A DNA stretch of 64,000 nucleotides from Dichotomocladium elegans (GCA_025716815.1 JAIXMN010000031.1:1-64000); one strand, 5' to 3'; shown: positions 34,508 through 46,559, counted from the first letter of the stretch. Notes: generated by a model from the sequence alone, not told the origin. Numbers and translations: made by a program.

Positions 34508-36821
34508 CTTTAACTTACCCCGAAGGTATCCAGATGTGTGCCGGCGATAACCGACACGGAAAATCGTCGCTGTTGGCGACCTCGTCCTGGTCCTCTTGCT
34601 CTCATCCTTCGCTCGTCGGGCTCTGGTGATCTAGCCCTTATTGCGAGACGTCTGTCACCACCCGCAGGTGCTCGCCGAAACCTTTCCGGGACCATGCCAT
34701 CGGCACGAAAACCCCTGAGAATATGTATCATATTCAGGCAGGCCGCCATATCACGGTTCCATAATCGCTGCCGAGGAGCGCCCTTTGTCATGCCTGCTGT
34801 ATAGTTTTGATTTGAGCATCTGCACAGAATAAGCGACATTAGATTATCATTATTGTTTCAAACTCCTCCGCGAATAAGGCTTCATACCGTAGCAGGCCAT
34901 GACAGATAACGTTTGGAATCCTTGGCTCTTCGATAGGGGCGTGGATTGGGTACCCTCCGGAACGTAGAAAGGCTCTCAGTCTTGCGCGCGGGGTCAACAT
35001 CTGCTGGCCTTGAATTCATCGATCAAGCATACATCAAAGCGACGTTCGCCTTGCTTGAGGAGTTCGTCGGAATCCAACACCGCGGATAGGCTCGTGGTAT
35101 CGAGAGTTCTTGGGCAGACCAATTATCCATCACAAATACCGCGTGGGGGCCCAAACTTGTTGGTCAGACCATCCCTCAGCTTTTCATCTGCTTGTTGTTT
35201 GTTGATGTACGACGCCAGACGGAGCTTTCGGAAAAGAGGTTGGGAATTGGCATTATGGGTGGCGGTATACGCATACAAGTCCTCGAGAGCTTGGGACACT
35301 TGGGACCGGACAAGCAGGAAGCGGTCATAATCGGCACGATCCAAGCTGCGGGAATGCTCGCCAGTCATGCGTGCCTCGGCATGCACGACTTCAGGTTCCT
35401 CATTCTTGAGCCTCTGCAACAACCTGCGGTACTTGTTGATCTTGCGCACCTTGTCCTGATGAGGTTTGGTGTATCGGAACGTCAGACGGGGCACCTCGCT
35501 CCGGCCTGGAATTCTCTGAGACGCAGAAATGAAGGTCCCTTCTCCCAGGGTCGATACGGTGACGCACCTACCAGCAATGTTCTGGTGTTCCTGTGATGTC
35601 AGCATGCTGACATAATTGGTCTCCTCCTCGACTCCTCGGTACTTTGCTCCGTATAATGGTCGTTGGTTGTTCGTCCTCTTGAAAACAGTGACGCCAACTT
35701 CATCGGTATGGATTGTTCCATGGAACTCGATCGTTCCGCCTTCTTGGGGTCCGAAAGCACGAGAGTGGAGGTCCACAACTTCTCCCCACAGAGCCAACTT
35801 CTGGCTGATGTCGTGTCTTGGCCTCTTTAGGATGTGCTGGACAAGAATCGTGGTGTCGATCTGCATATAGCATGGGGCCCAGGATCGGCGAAGAGGAAAG
35901 CATTGGAAGTTGCGAAGACCATTGCGTTGAAAAACATAGGCAAGCGCTATGAACGGCCGGAAGTGGTTGGCTGAACGCGCCTTGGCGTCGTAGTAGATGC
36001 TTTGTTTTTGGAACTGGTACCCTTGGGGATAAGCGTCCAAGACCGGTTGAATCTGGTCGAACGCTTGCCTGAGGAAAGCTGGTTCCGCCGGAATGTCATC
36101 CCTCCGCACACCTCGGCAGGCAATGGCGAGCTTGAAGCCTGTGGCATGGCGAGTGATGATGTCAAAAATATCCTGGCGGATTTGCTCCTCTGTCCAGCCG
36201 AGTGCGTCCAGTTCACGTCTCCTTGCCGTTTTCCGCTCTCGAATGTTCAGGAGAGCATTCACCGCGCGCCAAAGGTGTTGCCCGAACCGCATGTTGATAG
36301 TGTTGCAGTATGCAACAATCATCTTCTTACCTTCGAACGCAGAGCATTGCTGGGAATTCTTGAGCTGCGGCCGTTGGTACTGGGTGGCTTCGAGGTAATC
36401 CTCCAAAAACTCGCCGATCAGAGCTCGACACTCGCCGGAAAACCCTCCCCCGGGTTGGACGAACTCGCTTGTCGAGCATGGAGAGCCACACCTCCGAGAA
36501 GAACTTTTCGTGCAGGAATTGTTGGAGGTTGAAGTCCGGTTCGCGTCTGCGCTTCCGTAGAAAGATTTACTTGGCGAAGCTGTACGCATGGGTTGTTGTC
36601 GCATGGACAGCAGCGACCAAGTCCATCAATGGTTGGCGGTAGGCGGGGTTCCAGCGGATGCCTTGTATAGAGGTCTTGACACTCAACATACGGTCAGAGG
36701 GCCTGAGGTTGGGTTGGGCAGGGTTTACGCCCCTCCTTCTGGTGTGGTCGACAGGTTGTTCCATGTCTTCACCGGTAGAGGTCTGTGGTATTATCTCTTT
36801 ACCACAATACCTTCTAGTCAT
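34508..36821 (-). pseudogene. Fanzor (eukaryotic TnpB-like RNA-guided nuclease) relic
   Basis: From an ATG at 36821 the minus strand encodes a near full-length TnpB/Fanzor-like protein in broken frames. The N-terminal part contains DLVAAVHATTTHAYSFAK (to 36,567, then a stop). A 493-codon ORF (35123-36604) covers the middle. RuvC-I (IDPGRRD) lies out of frame at 35535-35555 inside that ORF, between two compensating shifts. Further on come FVMDNWSA (35,112-35,138), CLIDEF (35,007-35,030), a zinc ribbon with its first CxxC destroyed by a stop, then ICHGLLR spliced to CSNQN across a clean 68-nt intron (34820-34887). RuvC-III NRDMAACLN is at 34732-34758. At least five disruptions exist. It lies between the taspase gene and an IS630-like relic. 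The tail GTHLDTFGVS recurs elsewhere in the window. Confidence 0.88.
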
Positions 36822-37439
36822 GGCTTATTCCAGAGACTTGCCGTCTAATGTCGGAATGTGCTTTTGTGTTCTTCGCCTTGGGTGGTATGAGTAGTGTAAG
36901 GTGAGAGAGATGTGTAATACGAGTGTGTTTGTAACGGGTTTTAGAATACGCAAGTGGTAAAGAAAACGGCTTGGTCGAACCTCATTATTTTATAGTAAAT
37001 CAAGGTCCCCGTTCCAACACTGCATGTATGGGGTACTATGAAGTGCATATCATTGATAAGGCTTGTGATAACATTGAGCCGTGTCAGAGAACTTGGCCGG
37101 TTTCACATCACTATCGCCTATATCCTGAAACTAAGACGATAATGAATTTGATACATTGATGTTCACAGACCGATATTTTCATATCCGCTTGCGTGACAGG
37201 ACAATTGCATCTATCAAAGGCACTTCCTCTATCTAGGATCCATCACTGGTCATGAAGAGGACAATGAAAAGAGAATGCTCTCATTCGATACGTCGTACCA
37301 GGATTAAGCACTTACGACGCCGTTCTAATAGAATTATTATAAAAGAGAGATATTATATTTTCAGGAATAAACGTCAACCTCAAAGATACTTTTCTAGTTG
37401 TCTTTTCACTATTTTCTCTTACCCATCCATCACACTGTC
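36822..37439. other. Region without recognisable gene
   Basis: This is the 5-prime side of the Fanzor relic. I found no terminal inverted repeat for the Fanzor element. A CGCAAGTGG word occurs here (about 36,950) and downstream of the gene (about 34,436) in direct orientation, which is too short to mean much. Confidence 0.4.
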
Positions 37440-38114
37440 TACAGGCTGAAACCGAGCCATTTCAATGATAAGTTGCATTCGTTTTAGATACTTTGAGACC
37501 CTCAAGTCTTGGAAGCAGTTGCTCCATCAGCTGCTCTAGAACAATGGATGGATTCTCATCAATGCATTCTAAAATAATGCTCTTCATTGAGAATACGCGA
37601 ACGACCCGCTCGCTTTAGGTTTCTTAAAGGCGCTGCCAGGGTCTTTCTCGTACTGTGATGCCCATCGCTGGGCTGAACGAACATGGATTCCAAACTGTTT
37701 TTGCAGCAGCTGATGCACTCAAAACCTTCTCAAACATCAGTTTAAAAAAAATAATCTTGTCTTGGTCAGTGTACGCTGTGTAACTGCGCTTGATCCCAGC
37801 TTATTTCATCCGAATTTCTGTGTTCTTTCGCTTGGGGAATGTGTGCGGTAGCATGATCAGAGTTATCTCTGCAAGATATGGTGCGCAGATATTCAGTGTG
37901 AGAATAAACGGATTGCAGAGAGTACCTTTTCTTCATCAACGACATGGCCTTGACCATCGTAGTAAAAAAATAGATTGCTCATTTCAGAATGTAAATGGGT
38001 AGCTTTTTGTGCGACATTTTTCGTCGTGCATGCGACATTTGCTTTGTCATCACGCATAAAGGTTTCTGGGCAAAACGCGACCTCTATTTTTGTAATCCTG
38101 CGACTTCAGAACTG
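37440..38114 (-). pseudogene. IS630/mariner-like relic, 5-prime half
   Basis: The minus strand starts at 38114 with CAGTTCTGAAGTCGCAGG, then the family 5-prime leader, then AMSLMKKRYSLQSVYSH (37,950-37,890). A helix-turn-helix block IHVRSAQRWASQYEKD follows (37,700-37,630), then the stretch to MARFQPV (37,440-37,470). The catalytic half is missing. Frameshifts and an internal deletion around TLHRLMKN are visible by comparison with 26136-27360. Confidence 0.8.
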
Positions 38115-38322
38115 GCTGGGGTACGACTTCAACTTTGGAAAACAGTGTATGCTCACCCTTCCTCCCGACTGCATAAGCCATATTGCGGCGGCCTGAATAA
38201 CATCCAAGCGATTTAATTCTGAGATGGGGTTTTAAGACAAGAGAGAGAGAGAAAGAGAAAGATACGAGCAGTTCATTCACTAGCGTGCGTTTGATTGTTG
38301 TCTGTGCAGATACAATGGTCCT
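38115..38322. other. Intergenic, FAT1 3-prime side
   Basis: A short region with a GA-rich run near 38,235-38,260. Nothing else is seen. Confidence 0.4.
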
Positions 38323-41079
38323 TCATATTTTTGCAGAGCCAGAAGCAATCTGCGCGTGGTCGTTTTTTGTGAAAGGCACATAAGTTCCATTCCGGAGCCA
38401 AAAGACAGGCTGGTTCTCGGGGATCTTGTCGATGCCTTCGTCGCGGAGGGCTACCTTTTGCTGTTTAAAATTCCCTGTCATGGTCATGGATGGCACAAAG
38501 CGGAGGAAGACCGGGATGGCATACTTTGGTAGATGTTTTGCCAAATGATTATAAAAGTCCGTAAAGTCAAGTTGAGTCCCCTCACGAAGGATCAATGCCA
38601 CCATGCCTGTGAGTTGAGCAAATGATGCACAGATGAACTAAAAGAGCCCTCTCATGCCTTGCCGTATCCCTTCCCCATTACCTGCACGGCCGGAGTGTTG
38701 AGGAACGAGCACGCCAAACACGTTAGCTTCAGCAATTGCTGGATATCTGCATACGACTTGCTGCACTTCAGTTGTCGATACATTTTCTCCCCGCCAGCGG
38801 AAGGTGTCACCCAGGCGATCGACAAAAAATAGCAATCCGTCGTTCGTCATTTTCAGCAAATCACCGGAGCGGAAGTAGCTGCAATGTTAAGCCGACATGC
38901 TCAGTCCCATATATCTTCCTCATCCATCTTTGTAGCTACCTACACATCATCTTTCTTGAATGCCCCCCGAATTAACTTTTTACTCGTAGCTGCCTTGTTC
39001 TTATAGTAGCCTTCAAAACCTGCACGTCCGCCTTGCCCGTTAATGTCAATAAGCATTTCGCCAGGCTCGCCATAACCGCACTATGCGTACAGGGCCAGTT
39101 TATTAATGTGCTTGGGGATGCGGGTGCGCCGTTTGATGCACGTATACGAACCTCGATGCAACGTCCGTCCTTGTTGCGAATAGGTTCCTCGGTCAGAGGA
39201 TCGACTTTGATGATCCGGATATCAGTGCGCAAAGTACGCAACAGGATCCCATAGGAAGCAACAGCGCCACATGAAAACTCGTTCTTGTTCACGTTGAACA
39301 CACCAGTGGGGCTCTCAGTGGCGCCGTAAAACTCGTTTATCTCGTTAATGTTGAACCTAATATAAGCCCGTGACCTTCTGCATTACACGCGCTCCGCATC
39401 AAACATCACCATCGGCTCATTGATTTACCTTTCCCGAAAAGCGCTCCAGATGTCTGCGGGCATACCATTACCAAAGAATAAGCGGACACGGTGCTTACGC
39501 TCTAATGGATGGCTCGGAGCATTCATGAGATAGCGAGCAAGCTCTCCAATGTACTAAGTACGCGAACTTGGTCAATATTCGCGTTCGGTATTCGTATCCA
39601 ACGCAGCAGCATGATACTTGCATAACACACAGTAACGTTGTTGTTGTAGACGTCATCCCAAAATCGAGAAACCGAGAACTTGCGTGCGAGCACAAAAGTA
39701 CCACCGACATGAAGGATCTTGCTCAGCGCCATATACACTCGTCGAGACTCAACATTCCGAGATACGTATCGCTTCTTGGTCTGCTACTTACATCCGGTTC
39801 CATGATATAAAGGTAAACAGTTGTAGGAAACATCATTCGCAGTCAGCCTGCTTAAATAGACACTACCCCACACGATGCCTACGCAAGTAGCAGTCCCTTG
39901 CGCAGTTAGCCACCAAAAGAAGCTGCAAAAGCTACAGTGAATATGTACCGTTGAGACGCATGTGCTGGACAATCGCTGCCTATGATGTAGACCCGATACC
40001 GTTGATTTGACTCCATTTCGTACACATACATATTATTGTTACTGTACCTTTGGAAGGCCTGTAGTGCCACTGCGAGATTCCATTTTCAATATTAGCATCA
40101 TTTCGTACGGGACAAAACCAAAAGCTGCTTGCCTGGTATAGATAAGTATCGCAGCGTCTTTCTCCGTGATGCCCTTGAGCAAGGATTCGTCGGTGTCATC
40201 CGAAGAGTACTGTGCCAGCACACTTGGAATGAGCGAAGGAGCAATGGCGCATTCTGACTCGTCAAATTCGGTGGCCTCACCAAATGCTGCGAGCCGGATG
40301 CCTGCGTCCAACATTTTGTCAGCCACCGAGGCGAGGTGGGACGAAAAACTGGGGTCAAACAGTAATGTTTTCGAGCCTGTAATCGTCACGCAGTGAAGCA
40401 GTGGCTCTCCGGTGAGATTGTAGTTGATCAGTGCTGGAATAGCACCGATCTTGCTAATAGCCAAAAAGGCTATCAGGAAAGTCGGATGGTTTTGCTCCAT
40501 CATGCAAACAATATCTAGTTTTTTTTTTTTTTAGTTTCACAAACTTTCCCCACTTTTTTAGCCTGCCAATTCCATCCGTCTATACCACCACGCTGAATAT
40601 CATGTGCAAGCAGCCAATGTGACTACGTATAGAGAGACCATGGTGAATTTGTCTTTCTCCACAAGTTTGTGCGTTTGTCATTACCAGTCGATTGGAAGCT
40701 ACATCGGATGGTCGGTTAGCCTGCTTGTCCTTTTATCATACTGGGTTAGGTCATCACTTACTCGCTTCCAACTGGCGATACGTGTATTTGCGCCCCTCGA
40801 ACACTAAGAATACACGGTCGGGCTGCGCCTTGGCATTTTTTCTGAACCGATAATAGATGTGTTCTGTATCGCTTGCCTCCGCCTGAGTATGTCTGATGAT
40901 GATAACACATGTGCGTGAGAAAAGACAAGGACGACGTCGGTGGGGTAAAAGCGTATATATATATAGAAAGAGAGGAAAAAAGCTGCTGTTAATATGGCAC
41001 TTTACAGATTTAAAACGTGTCTGGCAGTCATGAGCTGGTGAAGATCGCTGCGGATCAGACACTTCGCGTCGAGATACAT
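38323..41079 (-). CDS. FAT1: Fat1/SLC27-type very-long-chain acyl-CoA synthetase
   Basis: Exons (minus): 41006-41079, 40762-40892, 40685-40698, 40586-40622, 40133-40514, 40048-40069, then further exons down to the stop at 38323. Motifs in order: MYLDAKCLIRSDL start, YRFRKNAKAQPDRVFLVFEG, DIVCMMEQNHPTF, the AMP-binding loop YTSGTTGLPK, YNCLPLYHGTG, YIGELARYLMNAP, RLFFGNGMPADIW, FYGATES, CGYGEPGEM, the FATP motif YFRSGDLL/DRLGDTFRWRGENVSTTEV, and HSGRAGMVALI. It activates long and very long chain fatty acids and helps their import. Two introns use GC donors (40132 and 39621 side). Between TTGLPK and YNCLPLYH (about 39,860-39,950) I could not keep frame with any GT-AG choice, so there is an unseen intron, an assembly error or damage. 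Confidence 0.88.
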
Positions 41080-42832
41080 GGCGCCCAAGATGCCTGCGAC
41101 AACCGTACTGGCGGCTGGCGATCCAAAAACGAGTTAATTCGGCAGAGTATCAAATGACGGCGCCAGGCACCGGATCAGGCATATTTACCTAACACCATAT
41201 TTATATACAAAATAAAAGCAGGAGGAGAAGGTGAGGAAGAAGCAGAAGGATAAAAAAAAAAAGAGTAGAGGGACGCAGTGGGTCTTTTTAAGCTGTAGCA
41301 AAGGAACCCACGGCGTAAGCTGTTTTTGTCAACTTTCACACGCACACATATGGCTCCATCGAAGCCGCTTTGTCATGTTGTTTATATACCCCTATAACTA
41401 ATGCCCACGTATACTTAAGAGGAAGAATAACCGTGATAGCTCGAGAAAAGGGCATCTAGTCACTGGATGCCTCCGGATTGAACCGTTCTGGCTGGCAATG
41501 CCATCGCCAGCTAGAGCTCTGTCTCTGTCTCTGTCTCTGTCTCTGTATCTCTCTCTCTCTCTCTATAGCTATAACGATCAAGTATGGCGATACATACGGG
41601 AATCGTCTCAGATAATATATAGGTGCTTGTTCTTACACAATCTTCTCCAACCACCATGTTCAATCATAACTTTATTGACGTTCAGCGGAGTGAAGCAGAC
41701 GTGGTTTATACAATAGGGTGCGGGATTACGACTTTCTACAATTTGCGAGTACGGCGTGCAGCTTTATCGACAGTACTTGCTGCTGTTGCTGCTTGGCATT
41801 GCACAAAATATTGCATGCGGGTGTGTATGGGTTTTATTTGTGTCATGGCTGTATACACATATATATGTGTAACTAGCACGTTAGTTTAAATCGTCTTAAT
41901 GAGCAGATTATAAATCTTTGCATGTATGTCCTAGCCACCTTAACCCATCTGCACGTACGCGCTGCGGCAGCAAAACACGCTGGAACTCCCCGCGGACGGA
42001 AATGGATGTCGATCCGACTGGAGTCTGAATTCGCAAGCGTTCTGTAGGCTTGATTGCGTTTCACGGCTCGGGGGCCACCATTTTTCGAATGGCACGTACG
42101 ACACAAGTAGCTGGTGGAGGTTCGACCAACATGGACTTTGATGAAGTTGGACGTAAAATACTAGATCTGCGCATTATCTACGGATGCGTCTTTTTGAGAG
42201 AAAGCGAGAGAATAAAGAAAACAAGCATTAGCTGTCTCCTGGTGATAGCCTCTATCTCATCCGCTGAATTCATCCACATGACTGAAACCGGATTTCGTGG
42301 TATGTCACATGCCATCCGTTGCCTCCATCAGACCTGGCGCAAGACAATGCAATAACCAGCTTCATATCCAATCTCATGAATAATAGAAAATAGCTGATGG
42401 CAGTCTATCGACTATTAACACAGGCGAACGTCTTATTTTCTCCCCATCTATATAGAAATGGACAGCCACCTGATCCAAAGAGAGAAAAAACAGCATAATT
42501 ATTTCTGTCATATCAAACAACAACAGTTGGTTATGCCTTCTGTTGGTTTGTTGACATTCCTAGTCGGGCCTTGAAGCTGCTTTTAGAGGATCAGGAGGAA
42601 AAGAAAGCGTGCGTGGGGTTTGGGCGTGGATCGGGGAGCGACCGTGGTGGTGGCTTGGTACCTGCCCTATTCGGACTTGACCGCTCCGGGGCTTCTGCGG
42701 TTTCTCTCTCTTTGATTCATCCGTCAAGCACGTATGTACAATGTAGCATAGCCACACCCACCCACCCATCCATCCGTCCATCCATCCATCCATCCAAGCA
42801 TCCCAACTTACACATTTCCTATCGCTTATAGC
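41080..42832. other. Intergenic region with microsatellite
   Basis: 1.75 kb without a gene I can support. A CTCTGT/CT repeat runs from 41,518 to 41,567. ORFs at 42050-42355 (+) and 41873-42106 (-) are open, but overlap on opposite strands and show no motif. The 3-prime end is the promoter of the ribosomal P1 gene. It includes a CCAT/CCAC tetranucleotide repeat at 42,755-42,798 in the probable 5-prime leader. Confidence 0.5.
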
Positions 42833-43305
42833 ATGTCTTCGGAACTCGCCATCGTCTACGCCGCCCTTATCCTTAAGGATGACAACGTTGAGATCTCGGT
42901 AAGGCATTACAAATGCCGCGAATGCGTCGACTTTGCAACAGACCGACACTGATAGCCAACCTCCCCATTGTTCTTAGGCTGACAAGCTCCAGGCTTTGAC
43001 CAAGGCTGCCGGCTTCACCGAAATCGAGCCTATCTGGTTCTCTTTGTACGCTAAGGCCCTCGAGGGTCAGGACATCAAGGAGCTTGTCTTCAATGTCGGT
43101 GCTCCTGCTGCCGCTGTTGGTGGTGCCTCCGCCGCTACTGGTGGCGCTGCTGCTGCTGAGGCTGCCGTCGAGGAGGAGAAGAAGGAGGAGGAGAAGGAGG
43201 AGTCTGATGATGACATGGGCTTCGGTAAGCATCAAGATGCAAGAGTTTCTGCGTTGCGAAAACTAACGGGGTATTTTTTTTTTACGTATAGGTCTCTTCG
43301 ATTAA
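42833..43305 (+). CDS. RPLP1: 60S acidic ribosomal protein P1
   Basis: Three exons (42833-42898, 42978-43224, 43292-43305) give 108 residues, the standard length. [21 protein letters not shown] is the helical dimerisation start. [23 protein letters not shown] follows, then an Ala/Gly-rich hinge, an acidic Lys/Glu run and the invariant tail [13 protein letters not shown]. The last exon encodes only GLFD. P1/P2 dimers form the ribosomal stalk that recruits and stimulates elongation-factor GTPases. GC-biased codon use is stronger than in the neighbours, as expected for a highly expressed gene. It converges with COX23 (218 bp between stops). Confidence 0.98.
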
Positions 43306-43522
43306 ACGATGTCTAGTTTTCTATTGTAAAATAAACAACGCTAGTCTTCTCTCAATTTAGTTTTTCTTTTGCATTTCCGCCTGGACTAATCCACAATCCA
43401 CTAAAAATGTCTAATGTCGGTTCAGGATATAAACGCGTGTTTTTTCTGGGATTTTATTATGTTGGCTTTTGCAATCAAAAAAAGGATCTTTGTTCGCTCT
43501 CTGGCTCACTCTCTCGCTTTTC

Positions 43523-43868
43523 TTATAGGGCACCCGCTCGTCGTAACCTGCGTCGCTCCTCGATCTAGAAGTGGGGGACACTTCAATGTTAAAAATGGCG
43601 CGCTCGTTACTCTCATCCGCACACACACACGCCGATTACTTGCCCATTTCTTTTTGCATTCCTTGTACTGCATAAAGAAATAGTCGCATTTGCGCTTGTC
43701 ATAGTTGTTCTTGTCCAGGCATTGCATGCTCTGTTTTTCTTCCAAGGCACATGGATTCATATATTTTGTCGTTTCCTTCTTTTTAAACTTCTCATTGAAA
43801 TCGGGGGGTGTTGAAGGATCGTCAAAAACAGGCTTTGGTGGTGGAGGCGGAGGTTTTGTGAGAGGCAT
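43523..43868 (-). CDS. COX23: Twin CX9C mitochondrial protein, Cox23/CHCHD7 type
   Basis: Two exons (43644-43868, 43523-43564) give 88 residues. A Pro-rich start (MPLTKPPPPPPKP) precedes a CHCH domain with twin CX9C motifs: PCALEEKQSMQC and KCDYFFMQYKEC. KKKW continues across the intron to IEERRRLRRAGAL and the stop. The intron begins with GC (GCAAGT) and ends TAG; read through without splicing, the frame gives an unrelated Cys-poor tail. The family is imported into the intermembrane space by Mia40 disulfide relay and is needed for cytochrome oxidase assembly. Confidence 0.93.
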
Positions 43869-44280
43869 ATTCAGCAGTGCTAAAGACGTAAATAATTAAG
43901 GGCGGGTGATAGGGTCCGTATTGGGGAGGTGTGCGGTGGCCGGGGTGGGGGGTTTAGCGTTGGTTAGCCTCCAGCACCGGTTCTTGTCCATTACCCAATG
44001 AAATTTGTCTTATGAATATCCTGCAACAAAAATTTGGGCTTTTCGTAACCGGCAAAAAAGGAAAACGGGGGGGATGGGCGCGGCAGGAGTGGAGGAACTA
44101 GAGGAAAGATACAAGAGTCAAAGTTTCAGAAGCCCCCTCCCCTTTAACGTTTGGAATTGCTGTGGCGAGAATGAGTTCTTTGGGGTAGGGGGAAGTAGCA
44201 ATAAAATCATTGATTGGGTGGCTTCGTCCCCTTTGTCTATTTGGCCTTTTTTTTCCCGCACCCGTCTTCTGCCCTCCACC
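43869..44280. promoter_or_regulatory. Divergent promoter region, COX23 and RRN7
   Basis: 412 bp lies between the two start codons. G-rich runs lie near 43,905-43,950. An upstream in-frame ORF extends the RRN7 frame back to 44005 but lacks family similarity, so the ATG at 44281 next to the zinc ribbon is preferred. Confidence 0.4.
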
Positions 44281-46339
44281 ATGGTGATTCTCAAAGCCCA
44301 TCCGTGTAAGCAATGTGGTACGACAAGGTACAAAAAGACACCTGAAGGTGGAATGGTCTGCAAATACGGCCATTTGCTTGTTGGATGGCAGCGGGAAGTA
44401 TCCGAAGAAATGGCGTGGAAAGGCCGAGCACGAACAAAAGTCCTTATGAAAGAGCGCAAAGAGCGCGATGGTAAGCATGCGAGAAAAGATATAAACAATG
44501 GCGCTCCCCCCACTGGAATTGACGTGATATTATGGACCTAGTATTAATGGGTGGTGAACGAGAGGCTGCTACAATTCGAATAATGCAGTATGGTTTACAG
44601 ATCGTCTCAAGAGCGTTTGTCTGCGATCTTGGTTTTGACAGGTCATTCGAGGTTAGATTTGGAATGCTTCGCCTCTGTGCCAGCGATTCAACTAAATTTA
44701 CGCAGTATGTAGTCCGCGAGCTGTGGCTGCTGATTGTTCAAAAGAGCGGCATATACATCCCGGATAAAGACACCGAATTCCATGCATCTCTTCCGGTGGA
44801 TGATAAACTCGACGTCTCGGCATCGCAACCTAACCCCGACTTGATATGGGGATCTTTGGAAGACGAATTTGATTTCGACGCCCATAGTGAGGATGACAAC
44901 GACTATAGCGAAGAAGACGATGGCAACTACAACGATGCCATGAATAACGCTAGCGGACATGAAAGGCGCGAACAGCAACCCGCGAACCGAAAAACATGGC
45001 CCCGACCTAGATACTACGATATTATGGTCTTTTGCTACCTCGCCTGTTTGTGGATCCGGGCCCCTGTATTGCCAAGTGACATATATCGGTGGTGTCTAAG
45101 TTACAAATTACCGTATTTTAAAGTGGCCAGGATGGTCCCAGACGATCTGGTGAAAAGATTGGAGAAGATGTCACTTTCGACGTTTACCAATATACCCACA
45201 ATGTCGAAAATCTATGACCGGATACTAAGTTACAAGCGTGTGCTCCAGTATCAGACCGGTTTGGTGTTCCCCGAAATCAATGTGCCACCCATCATGAGCC
45301 GATTGTGTGCACAATATTACTTGCCCAGTAAGAGATCAGGGAGCTGGTTTCTGAAAACGTGTGAGGTGATAAGCTGATGAATGAAGGAACGCTCCTTAGG
45401 TGAAATGTATCACTGGGCACAGTACATTTTAGAAAAATTTCCGCCTCACGAATCAATGCGTATGACGAGACACAATGTACATACCGAGGTGCGGGTCATG
45501 GCCAGCATATTCATCCTTATTAAAATGCTCTATATTTTGGATGATGAGCAATCGTAAGAGCGTCAGCGGCAGCGGGAATGATTCCTACAACACTCTGAAC
45601 CACTTCTCTTCTTTTCAGAGAACCAGTTCTCAACAATGAACCGATACCAGACTTAGTGCCGCGTAGTGAATGGCGGAAGCTCATCAAGGCGAATTTAAAA
45701 CGATGGCAACAATGCAATGAAGAAGAGTATGCGACTGAGGGTTGTTTTGATGATGTGATTGATCTTGACGATTCTTTTTCATTGCCTAGAATACTGGGAA
45801 CAGAGACGACAGATGTAGCGCTACATTCAGAACTCTCCAGTGATTTATCAGCATTCACTGAAAAGCAAAATCACTTCGTCCGGAGTAAGGCTCTTTGTGG
45901 ATTGCGCTATGGCTAGAAGCGATTCTTCAAAATAACCATCCTTGTAGGAAATGCGTTTCGAAGTCGGATGAAAATAGCCCGTATTACAGAAGGGATACCA
46001 CCTCGGCCGAGGATAGATCTATTTATGGAACCGCCAAATCTACAATCAGCAAAGTCGACAGGCGATAAAACAACAGATCAACCGGCAAAGACTCATGAAG
46101 TCGGCACATCCTATCTCAAATCAGCAATTGACGGACATTTCTACAGCCAGCTAATGTGGTACGATGAGTATAAGTCTTCCTTATCCTTAGCTGGCGAGAT
46201 ACTTGGTATCGACCCAGAGCATCTGTTCATGGAGATCACCCGTTTAGAGGACGGAATGATCAGGATAATGCGAGAGGAAGACCCGGAAGAAATCAATAGA
46301 TACAAACAGAAGAAGTTAGAGAAAGAAAAGCATGTGTAA
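44281..46339 (+). CDS. RRN7: RNA polymerase I initiation factor Rrn7/TAF1B
   Basis: Exons 44281-44470, 44542-45327, 45400-45553, 45619-45884 and 45948-46339 give 595 residues. The start is a zinc ribbon (PCKQCGTTRYKK then VCKYGHLLVGWQ). TFIIB-like cyclin-fold segments follow: VVRELWLLIVQKSGIYIP and YYDIMVFCYLACLWIRAPVLPSDIYRWC, then LPYFKVARMVP and FPEINVPPIMSR, all Rrn7 features. An acidic linker (SEDDNDYSEEDDGNYND) separates the two folds. Rrn7/TAF1B is the TFIIB-like part of the core factor that recruits Pol I to rDNA. A 54-nt in-frame stretch inside exon 2 starts GTTAGA and ends CGCAG; if removed, the protein is 577 residues and matches the fold slightly better. Confidence 0.92.
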
Positions 46340-46559
46340 ATAATATCATCTTGTACCATATAATCCAGATGCGGAGTGACCCTCTCCGATCCAACTGTGG
46401 GCAGACATCACAAGTATCAATCGTTCTAGTAATGCCCTTCCTTCCCCCCATCGTAGACGAAAGCCAATATTCATAACAAATGGCTGGCAACGCGAACATT
46501 CCGCGTCGTTTGTCTTTGTATGTCAAAGTGGGTTGACCATTACTCCACTATGGACAGTA

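Noticed and set aside
35123..36604. 493-codon ORF as an intact novel protein
   Set aside because: Family motifs (IDPGRRD and the flanking N- and C-terminal blocks) lie in other frames, showing the ORF is a patchwork of a broken Fanzor gene.
34431..36958. Direct CGCAAGTGG words flanking the Fanzor relic as target duplications
   Set aside because: Nine bases with differing surroundings in AT-rich DNA are easily found by chance; no inverted ends adjoin them.
42050..42355. 101-codon ORF upstream of the ribosomal P1 gene
   Set aside because: Overlapped by an equally open ORF on the other strand, no motif, no splice partners.
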